Shown one piece after another: positions 22,700 to 28,781 of a stretch of 28,781 nucleotides of DNA. This DNA comes from JAVHQB01 sp049299915. Lineage in GTDB: Bacteria > Patescibacteriota > Minisyncoccia > UBA6257 > JAVHQB01. A program made the position numbers and the translations under genes. Every line of letters begins with the position of its first letter. Position 1 is the first letter of the stretch. Where the stretch lies: assembly GCA_049299915.1 (NCBI GenBank), contig JBAQYG010000040.1, positions 1-28,781 of the forward strand. The letters run 5' to 3'. Under the pieces are notes generated by a model. It was given only the letters and a program-made list of their open reading frames with translations. It was not told the origin of the DNA and did not search any database.

Positions 22700-23818
22700 A
22701 TGTCTCAAGAAAATCAAATGGATTCTAAAACAAACAAAAGACAATCATTCTTTCATTGGCCAGAAAATTTGTTTATTGACGTAGCCATAGACCTAGGAAC
22801 TACTAAAACCCTAATAGCTTCTAAAGAAGGTAAAATTGAGATTCAAGAATCTTCAGTGGCTGCTGTTAATATAAAAACTGGTCAAATATTAGCTATTGGT
22901 AATGAGGCCTATTTGATGTTAGGAAAAACACCTGGACATATTTCTGCGGTTAGACCACTTAAAGGTGGGGTTATTTCCGACTTTGAAATTACGGAAAAGA
23001 TGTTGAGAGCTTTCTTTAATAAATTGGAGCTTCAGAAGGGGGAGGGTTTTAATTTCTTTCCCTTTAAAAGAATTAGAGCAGTGATTAATATTCCGTGTGG
23101 TGGTACAGAAGTAGAAAAGAAAGCTGTTGAAGATGTCGGCCGCAATGCCGGTGCCCATGAAGTTAAATTAGTAGAGTCTCCACTAGCAATAGCCATTGCA
23201 GCTGGAGTACCAGTTTTAGAACCAGGCGGTAATTTAGTAGTAAATATTGGAGGAGGAGTTACCGAAGCAGCTATTATTTCCTTGGGTGGAGTGGTTGTTT
23301 TTAGAAGTGTCAGGGTAGCTGGAGATAAATTAAACAGTGATATTATCCAATACGTCAGAGATAAATTCAAAATGGCCATAGGTGAGGCCACGGCTGAAAG
23401 CATTAAATTAGCGATAGGTTCAGCTCTAGAAACAGGCTCTCGCCAGAGTATGGCCATCAGAGGACGAGATTTAACTTGTGGACTACCAAAAGAAGTCAAA
23501 ATTACTGACGATGACGTAAGGGTGGCAATTAACGGTTCTCTTCAAACCATTATTAAGAACATTAAAAATACTATAGAGAATACACCTTCAGAACTAGTAG
23601 CCGATGTTATGGATAAGGGAATAATTTTGGCTGGAGGAGGTAGTCTTCTAAATGGCTTAGATAAGCTTATAGCGGCTGAAACAGAGTTGCCCGTTCATTT
23701 AATAGAAGATCCTACGGCTGCGGTTATTAAGGGTATGGTAAGGATTATTAATAATCGTCATAATTTGAGCACTGTTTTGATAGATATCAACGAAGAAGAT
23801 TCTAAGATTAATTATTAA
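22700..23818 (+). CDS. Second MreB-like actin with altered nucleotide-site residues
   Basis: This 372-residue MreB paralogue is clearly diverged from the copy at 18697. The actin fold is complete, with phosphate-1 AIDLGTTKTLIAS (about 29-41) and the adenosine motif IILAGGGSLLNGLD. The Glu of the conserved E-P pair is Ser160 (VESP). The phosphate-2 Asp is Asn182 and the following Thr is Val (NIGGGVTE), so ATP hydrolysis may be weak or lost. It has an N-terminal extension of about 26 residues (with FFHWPENLF) that could bind membrane, and a longer tail. It stands directly before mreC, mreD and mrdA, the usual place of the main mreB. A role as a regulatory partner of the first copy is an inference. 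Confidence 0.9.
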   Translation: MSQENQMDSKTNKRQSFFHWPENLFIDVAIDLGTTKTLIASKEGKIEIQESSVAAVNIKTGQILAIGNEAYLMLGKTPGHISAVRPLKGGVISDFEITEKMLRAFFNKLELQKGEGFNFFPFKRIRAVINIPCGGTEVEKKAVEDVGRNAGAHEVKLVESPLAIAIAAGVPVLEPGGNLVVNIGGGVTEAAIISLGGVVVFRSVRVAGDKLNSDIIQYVRDKFKMAIGEATAESIKLAIGSALETGSRQSMAIRGRDLTCGLPKEVKITDDDVRVAINGSLQTIIKNIKNTIENTPSELVADVMDKGIILAGGGSLLNGLDKLIAAETELPVHLIEDPTAAVIKGMVRIINNRHNLSTVLIDINEEDSKINY

Positions 23819-23822
23819 GTCA

Positions 23823-24572
23823 ATGAACCAGAGACAAAAGAAATTAAGGGTTATTATTATTTTGTTGGCTTTTCTTACAACAATTGTTCTTTTGAATCCC
23901 TTCAGATTTTTTGTTGATAAACAATTGGTAAGTTCTAATTTCTTCCTTGCCCCCAAAACGAATTCTACTACTTGGCTGCATAATCTATTTCATATAGTTT
24001 CTTTTACTAACGATTACAATAATTTAAAGATTCAAAATCAAGATTTAATAACAAATTATTTATCTCAAACTATTTATCCAGTAGGATCAGTAAGCAATAC
24101 TCTTCAGGGTTTAGATGCTCGCGTTTTAAAGATGGAATATTTAAATCAGGGTAACTATTTCTGGATAAATAAAGGATCAAAAGATGGAATTGCTGTAGGC
24201 ATGAATGTTGGGGTCGAACCCGATATTGTTTTGGGATACGTTTTTAATGTTTATGGAAACAGTTCGTTGGTTAAAAGTATTTTGAGTCCCAAGACTAAGG
24301 TTAGTATTATGGATGTTCGTTCCAAATCTTTAGGCGTTGCCACTGTTAACAGTCAGGGGAAGTTTTATCTTGATTATCTTCAAGTAAAAAGTGATATTAA
24401 GATTAATGATTTAGTAATCTCTACCACAGATAATACCGAATATCTAGCTGGTTTAATTGTGGGAAAGGTTGTTCAAGAAGACAAAGAGACCCAAACTTAT
24501 TATTTGGAACCATTAGTAAATCCAAAGCAAACTTTTCAAGTCAAAGTCTTTACTCAGCCCAATAAGCAATAA
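23823..24572 (+). CDS. mreC: Rod shape-determining protein MreC
   Basis: MreC is a bitopic membrane protein whose outer domain activates PBP2. The 249 residues have a basic start, one transmembrane helix (about 9-25) and a short helical region. The beta-barrel domain has typical phrases such as NQGNYFWINKGSKDGIAVGM and VNVYG-like turns, then LAGLIVGKV. It is shorter than E. coli MreC (367 residues), mainly through a reduced coiled coil. Four bases separate it from the preceding gene and two from mreD. Sequence identity to known MreC is modest, so the order mreB-mreC-mreD-mrdA carries much of the weight. Confidence 0.85.
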   Translation: MNQRQKKLRVIIILLAFLTTIVLLNPFRFFVDKQLVSSNFFLAPKTNSTTWLHNLFHIVSFTNDYNNLKIQNQDLITNYLSQTIYPVGSVSNTLQGLDARVLKMEYLNQGNYFWINKGSKDGIAVGMNVGVEPDIVLGYVFNVYGNSSLVKSILSPKTKVSIMDVRSKSLGVATVNSQGKFYLDYLQVKSDIKINDLVISTTDNTEYLAGLIVGKVVQEDKETQTYYLEPLVNPKQTFQVKVFTQPNKQ

Positions 24573-24574
24573 TT

Positions 24575-25093
24575 ATGTTGGTCAAAGAGAAACTATTTCT
24601 ATTTTTAGCTGGTTGGTTTCTTTTAATTGGAGCCTTTTGGCTCAATTCTTTTTTAGTAAATGTAACAGAATTTGTTTATTGGCCCACATTATTTTTAGTC
24701 GTATATTTAACCCTTCTTTGCTTTAATTTCAAGAAACCCAACTTATTTCTATCGACTCTTTGGTTTTTAATACTTCCCTTAAGTCTTGTAGTCGACACAC
24801 TAAGCGGATCACCGGCGTTTGGCTATTATGCTACAGGATTATTATTGGGTAGTCTAGTCATTCTTTTTAGTCTTTCCTTTACTAACATTAATAATCGTTC
24901 TACCCAATTAATAAATGTTTCAGTTTTTTTGATATTTTTTTGGATTATAGGACCTCTTATTTTTGTTAAATTATTAGAGCCCACTATTATTGGTTATAAT
25001 TTTTTGGGAGCAGCCATTCATTGTTTAATAGATTTCATCACTTGTTTTTTTGCTACCAAATTAGTCAAGACTTCTTCTTTGAAATATGTTTAG
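24575..25093 (+). CDS. mreD: Rod shape-determining protein MreD, probable
   Basis: MreD is a small integral membrane member of the elongation complex. This 172-residue protein is almost wholly hydrophobic with five or six membrane helices. Sequence signatures are weak, as is usual for the family, so the call rests on topology, length and its place between mreC and mrdA. Its end overlaps the start of mrdA by eight bases, which suggests translational coupling. Confidence 0.72.
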   Translation: MLVKEKLFLFLAGWFLLIGAFWLNSFLVNVTEFVYWPTLFLVVYLTLLCFNFKKPNLFLSTLWFLILPLSLVVDTLSGSPAFGYYATGLLLGSLVILFSLSFTNINNRSTQLINVSVFLIFFWIIGPLIFVKLLEPTIIGYNFLGAAIHCLIDFITCFFATKLVKTSSLKYV

Positions 25094-27023
25094 GAAAAAA
25101 CAAAAAAATTATTATCAACTAGAACCGGAAGAGATTCTTTTGGATAAAATGGCAACAGAATCACCCGTAGGGGCAGATAGTTTTGAACACCTCGAGGCTG
25201 ATATTGGGAAAAACCCAATTCTATTCTTTCGATTCATAATGCTTTTGATCATTGGATTATATACATTTTTAGCTTTCGACAACCAAGTTTTAAAATCCAA
25301 TATTTTTGAGAGCTTAGCTATAAATAATGCTACTCGCTACAAGATAGTAAGCGCACCACGGGGTATTATCTATGATCGTTACGGCGTTAAAATGGCAGAT
25401 AACGTTAAGTCCTACAGCTTAATGTTGATGCCAGCTGATTTACCTAAAGAAGAAGCTTTAAGACAAACTTCTTTTACAAACATCAATACTCTTTTTAATT
25501 TAGATAAAACAGAGAGTTGGTGGGATAGCAAAATTGTCAAAAGCAAAAGTATCGAGCCGATTATTTTAAAAAGCAATTTAAGCCAAGAAGAAATACAGAA
25601 ATTCGAACCATCTTCAAACGATTTCCCTGGATTCAGTATTGTACCTAGTTGGTCTCGTCTTTATAGTGGCGGAGAAGCAGATGCCACTATTATGGGTTAT
25701 GTAGGCAAAATCACCCCAAACGAGGTGGAGGAATACAGCCATTATCCACTGTCTGATTTGGTAGGGAAAATGGGTCTAGAAAAATATTATGAAAATGAAT
25801 TACATGGAGTATCGGGGAAAGAATATTATCAAGTAGACGCTCGGCAAAAAACTCTTCAACCAATAGGCGAGAAGAAGCCTCAAAATGGTTCAGATTTAGT
25901 TTTAACAATAGACAGTGAGTTACAAACTTATTTCTACGGAGCCCTTAAGGAAGCTACCGATAATCTTGGTATTAAAAAAGGGGTAGGCATAGCCATGAAT
26001 CCTTCAAATGGAGAAGTTTTGGCAATGGTAAGTTTGCCCAGTTTTGACAGCAATATTTTTAATCAAAGTGGTAATAGCGCTGCCGTAAATCAAATATTCC
26101 AAAATCCTAATCATCCTCTTTTTAATAGAGCTATTAGTGGCTTATATTCACCAGGTTCTACGATTAAACCTTTGATGGCTATGGCAGTACTAGGAGAAAA
26201 AATTATTGCCCCAGCAGATAATATTGTAGACAAGGGAAAGGTAGTTATTCCTAATCCTTATGATTCAACTAAAGAAAGTGTTTTCAGGGATTGGAAAGCC
26301 GATGGTCATGGATTAGTAAATCTAAGAAAAGCGCTAGCTGTTTCTTGCAATACCTATTTTTATATAGTTGGTGGAGGCTATGGGAGTATCGTTGGCTTAG
26401 GAAAGGATAGAATAAAAGAATATTGGCAAATGTTTAGATTGGATAAATTAACCGGGATAGATATCCCGGGAGAAACGAGCGGTGTTTTAGCTGATGAGGC
26501 CCTCCTTTCAAGAACTCGACCAAATGATCCTACTTGGCATCTTGGTGATACTTATAACATTAGTATTGGTCAGGGAGACTTACAAATTACTCCGCTTGAG
26601 CTATTGTCTTATATTTCTGCTATAGCTGAAAACGGTAGTTTTTGGCAACCACACTTAGTCAAAGAAATAAAAGATGGAGAAACTATCGTAAGCACTAAAA
26701 ATGCCAAACAGTTAGCCCAAATAAATCTACCAACAGAATATTTCAAAATAGTACAAGAAGGAATGCGGATGGTAGTTACAGAAGGCTCGGCTCTTATGAT
26801 TAACAATTTAGGGATTACGATTGCAGGTAAAACAGGTACTCCCCAGATTGCTAGTGGCAATAAAATTAATGCTATTTTTACAGCTTACGCTCCTTATGAA
26901 AATCCTCAAATAGCTATTTTAGTGCTTCTTGAAGAACCAGAAGAGGGCTCGGCCGTAGCCATACCTGTGGTAGGGAAAGTGATCGATTGGTGGAATCAGA
27001 ATCGTTTGCTGAAAGGTATTTGA
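25086..27023 (+). CDS. mrdA: Penicillin-binding protein 2, cell-elongation transpeptidase
   Basis: PBP2 cross-links peptidoglycan during side-wall growth, working with RodA and MreC/D. The 645 residues have a cytoplasmic start of about 45 residues, one transmembrane helix (about 46-65) and the pedestal domain with APRGIIYDRYG (90-100). The transpeptidase domain follows, and its motifs are intact: STIK (358-361), SCN (420-422) and KTG (581-583). It is therefore a likely beta-lactam target. The gene overlaps mreD by eight bases. Its stop TGA at 27021 lies inside the TTGACA -35 box of the greA promoter. rodA is not in the window. Confidence 0.93.
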   Translation: MFRKKQKNYYQLEPEEILLDKMATESPVGADSFEHLEADIGKNPILFFRFIMLLIIGLYTFLAFDNQVLKSNIFESLAINNATRYKIVSAPRGIIYDRYGVKMADNVKSYSLMLMPADLPKEEALRQTSFTNINTLFNLDKTESWWDSKIVKSKSIEPIILKSNLSQEEIQKFEPSSNDFPGFSIVPSWSRLYSGGEADATIMGYVGKITPNEVEEYSHYPLSDLVGKMGLEKYYENELHGVSGKEYYQVDARQKTLQPIGEKKPQNGSDLVLTIDSELQTYFYGALKEATDNLGIKKGVGIAMNPSNGEVLAMVSLPSFDSNIFNQSGNSAAVNQIFQNPNHPLFNRAISGLYSPGSTIKPLMAMAVLGEKIIAPADNIVDKGKVVIPNPYDSTKESVFRDWKADGHGLVNLRKALAVSCNTYFYIVGGGYGSIVGLGKDRIKEYWQMFRLDKLTGIDIPGETSGVLADEALLSRTRPNDPTWHLGDTYNISIGQGDLQITPLELLSYISAIAENGSFWQPHLVKEIKDGETIVSTKNAKQLAQINLPTEYFKIVQEGMRMVVTEGSALMINNLGITIAGKTGTPQIASGNKINAIFTAYAPYENPQIAILVLLEEPEEGSAVAIPVVGKVIDWWNQNRLLKGI

Positions 27024-27047
27024 CATTTACCTGGAATTTAGTACAAT
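27020..27047 (+). promoter_or_regulatory. Strong promoter for greA
   Basis: A perfect TTGACA (27020-27025) and TACAAT (27042-27047) are separated by 16 bases. The start near 27054 gives a leader of about 60 bases, which contains the hairpin at 27068-27089. The -35 box overlaps the stop codon of mrdA. Confidence 0.78.
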
Positions 27048-27067
27048 AAGGCGTAATAAATTTTGGG

Positions 27068-27097
27068 AATATATATCTTGATATATATTTTTTTATT
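27068..27097 (+). terminator. Hairpin with T run in the greA leader, possible attenuator
   Basis: Arms AATATATATC and GATATATATT (27068-27077 and 27080-27089) pair perfectly around TT, and Ts continue after the stem. The stem is almost all A-U, so it is weak. It lies downstream of the greA promoter and upstream of its ATG, so it would end both mrdA read-through and part of the greA transcripts. Confidence 0.5.
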
Positions 27098-27113
27098 GGT
27101 TTAATTAAACTAC

Positions 27114-27581
27114 ATGGCATTAGAACCATATTATGTAACAGATGAAGCGTACAAAAAGCTGAAAAGCGAGTACGAAGATTTAGTGAAGAATAAGCGTATC
27201 GAATTAGCTAAAAGAATCCAAGAAGCTAAAGAATTGGGTGATTTGTCAGAAAACGCAGAATATGAAGAGGCTCGTACTGCTCAATCTTTTTTAGAGGGAA
27301 GAATAGAAGAATTGGGGGATCTACTTAGGAGAGCTACCCCTATTCGAGCCCATCGATTAGATGTCATTACTGTAGGAGCGACGGTTGAGGTAGAGGATTT
27401 AGAGAAAAAAACCAAAAAGTCTTTTACCATAGTAGGGGTTGAAGAAGCCGATCCATTAGCCGGCAGAATTTCTAACGTTTCACCCTTGGGAAAAATTCTT
27501 TTAGGAAAAGGAGAAGGTTCAAGCGTAAAATTAAAAACTCCTAAAGGTGAAATCACTTATAAAATTTTGAAAATAAAATAA
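27114..27581 (+). CDS. greA: Transcription elongation factor GreA
   Basis: GreA enters the RNA polymerase secondary channel and helps it cut back-tracked RNA. The 155 residues have the N-terminal coiled coil with RIQEAKELGDLSENAEYEEA, which holds the acidic tip residues (the D and E of GDLSENAEY). The C-terminal FKBP-like domain follows, with VGVEEADPLAGRISNVSPLGKILLGK. Length is normal. It has its own promoter, a leader hairpin and a terminator, so it is a single-gene unit. lysS follows in the same direction from a separate promoter; greA next to lysS also occurs in other bacteria. Confidence 0.96.
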   Translation: MALEPYYVTDEAYKKLKSEYEDLVKNKRIELAKRIQEAKELGDLSENAEYEEARTAQSFLEGRIEELGDLLRRATPIRAHRLDVITVGATVEVEDLEKKTKKSFTIVGVEEADPLAGRISNVSPLGKILLGKGEGSSVKLKTPKGEITYKILKIK

Positions 27582-27582
27582 G

Positions 27583-27611
27583 AAAAAGACGGGGTTTAAC
27601 CTCGTCTTTTT
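27583..27611 (+). terminator. Terminator after greA
   Basis: Arms AAAAAGACG (27583-27591) and CGTCTTTTT (27603-27611) pair over nine bases, and inner G and C bases extend the stem. The T run is part of the right arm. Confidence 0.85.
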
Positions 27612-27613
27612 GG

Positions 27614-27642
27614 TTGAGCGGCAGGATTATTTATGATATACT
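27614..27642 (+). promoter_or_regulatory. Promoter for lysS
   Basis: TTGAGC and TATACT are separated by exactly 17 bases, immediately after the greA terminator. The start near 27649 gives a leader of about 49 bases. Confidence 0.62.
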
Positions 27643-27697
27643 CGAAAAGGATTAAATGCCAAAGTAATATTTGAAAATTCTAAATTAAACATATCGC

Positions 27698-28781
27698 ATG
27701 CCACTAGACGATTTAAGACAAACTAGAATTAATAAGGCTCTTAGTTTGAGAGAGAAGGGAATAGATCCTTTTCCAGCTATTTCCCATAGACAGCTAAATT
27801 TGAGCGAAGTGCTAGAGCAATTCGCTGATTTAGAAAAGTCCGAGAAAAACATTATTACAGCTGGGCGTATTTTTTCTATTAGACCACATGGTAAATTAGT
27901 TTTCTTAGATTTAAAAGACGAAAAAGGTGAATTGCAACTTCTCTTGAAAGCTGATGAGATAGGGGAAGATAAATTGAAGTTTTGGTTAGATCATTTAGAT
28001 ATGGGCGATTACATTGAAATAGAAGGACCTGTTTTTATAACTAAAGCAGGAGAGAAAACAATTCTAGCTAAAAATGTAACCCTTCTGACTAAAGCCATTA
28101 GACCATTACCAACAGAATGGTATGGACTAAAAGATACTGAGACGCTTTTAAGAAAGCGTTATCTGGATTTGATAATGAATAAAGAGACTAAAGAATTGTT
28201 TTATAAAAAAACGCTTTTTTGGGATGCCATTAGAGATTTCTTAAAAGCACAAAAGTTTTTAGAAGTAGAGACACCCGTACTTGAAAGTATTCCAGGGGGA
28301 GCCGATGCTGAACCATTTTTAACTCATTATAATGCTCTAGATAAAGATTTTTATTTAAGGATTTCTTTAGAGCTAGCTCTTAAAAGACTAATAGTTGGAG
28401 GATTCGAAAAGGTATTTGAAATTGGTCGGGTGTTTAGGAACGAGGGAATAGATGCTCAGCATTTACAAGATTATACGCAAATGGAATTTTATTGGTCGTA
28501 TGCTGATTACCATAAATTAATGGTCCTAACAGAAGAAATGTATAAATTTGTAGTACAAAAAGTAGCGGGTAGTTTAACTACTACTTATTTAGGTCAAACA
28601 ATCGATTGGTCTAAACCCTGGCCTCAGATAGATTATTATGAATTATTTCAAGAAAAAACAGGTATAGATTTGAACACTTGTACAGAAGAAGATTTGTATA
28701 AAAAAGCTCAAGAGCTTAATCTTAAACCAGAGAAGAATTTGGGTAGGGGACGTTTAATAGATGTGATTTATAAAAAAGCTT
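27698..28781 (+). CDS. lysS: Lysyl-tRNA synthetase, class II, N-terminal part
   Basis: LysS charges tRNA-Lys with lysine. The frame runs from the ATG at 27698 off the window end, so 361 residues are visible and the rest, including class II motif 3, is missing. The N-terminal anticodon-binding OB domain covers about 50-145 (ITAGRIFSIRPHGKLVFLDL). The catalytic domain then shows RKRYLDLIMN, FLEVETPVLESIPGGADAEPF and motif 2 IGRVFRNEGID. Where most bacterial enzymes have THNPEFT after this, here it reads AQHLQDYTQMEFYWSYADY, a variant that should still form the active site. AspRS and AsnRS are excluded by the RYLDL and GGADAEPF wording. Confidence 0.95.
   Translation, partial: MPLDDLRQTRINKALSLREKGIDPFPAISHRQLNLSEVLEQFADLEKSEKNIITAGRIFSIRPHGKLVFLDLKDEKGELQLLLKADEIGEDKLKFWLDHLDMGDYIEIEGPVFITKAGEKTILAKNVTLLTKAIRPLPTEWYGLKDTETLLRKRYLDLIMNKETKELFYKKTLFWDAIRDFLKAQKFLEVETPVLESIPGGADAEPFLTHYNALDKDFYLRISLELALKRLIVGGFEKVFEIGRVFRNEGIDAQHLQDYTQMEFYWSYADYHKLMVLTEEMYKFVVQKVAGSLTTTYLGQTIDWSKPWPQIDYYELFQEKTGIDLNTCTEEDLYKKAQELNLKPEKNLGRGRLIDVIYKKA

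Noticed and set aside
27021..27023. UGA reassigned to glycine as in some CPR lineages
   Set aside because: All core proteins read through at full length with the standard code and without internal UGA, and mrdA ends at a UGA at the expected position.
1..28781. CRISPR array, insertion sequence, prophage or toxin-antitoxin genes
   Set aside because: No regularly spaced repeats, transposase, integrase or phage genes, and no terminal inverted repeats with target duplications, were seen anywhere in the window.

Overview
The window reads as chromosome of a small-genome, AT-rich bacterium, most likely a Patescibacteria/CPR lineage such as Parcubacteria. The reasons are about 35% GC in sampled coding rows, tightly packed genes with gaps of a few bases, compact versions of core proteins, and almost no Shine-Dalgarno sequences. 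The standard code with UGA as a stop fits every reading frame. The lineage is inferred from style and gene content, because no marker was aligned.

Most of the window is cell-envelope and division machinery. Bases 1-2255 hold the end of prfB, then ftsE and ftsX. A terminator, a tRNA-Gln(TTG) and a second terminator follow. Bases 2457-4880 encode an M23 peptidase (a plausible FtsEX-controlled hydrolase), a membrane-anchored protein of unknown function and a PAP2-type lipid phosphatase. A two-way terminator separates these from glmR (yvcK) on the minus strand. Bases 5920-6680 have no convincing protein gene. They carry a consensus minus-strand promoter (TTGACA, 18 bases, TATAAT) followed by a GC-richer stretch with nested inverted repeats, which I interpret as an unidentified structured RNA. 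Bases 6681-8435 encode a rubredoxin with an acidic tail, an HD phosphohydrolase and MurB.

Bases 8436-8996 form a small transcription unit of their own: two similar promoters 42 bases apart, a two-step hairpin, a 29-residue lysine-rich peptide and a strong terminator. Bases 8997-14139 are hpf, secA, scpA, scpB and a DacA-like carboxypeptidase. Bases 14181-18606 are mraY, a GtrA-family gene, an amidohydrolase relative that has lost its metal ligands, and murA, ending at a terminator. Bases 18697-27023 form a long co-directional run: mreB, holB, a small membrane protein, frr, rseP, a second divergent mreB, mreC, mreD and mrdA (PBP2). greA follows, with its own promoter and an attenuator-like leader hairpin, then the start of lysS, which runs off the window.

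Together the genes cover UDP-MurNAc synthesis (MurA, MurB), lipid I formation (MraY), lipid carrier recycling (PAP2), wall elongation (MreB/C/D, PBP2), trimming (DacA, M23), division (FtsEX) and a wall/carbon regulator (GlmR). The items most worth attention are the orphan structured RNA, the lysine-rich peptide unit, the metal-less amidohydrolase and the second MreB with altered ATPase residues.
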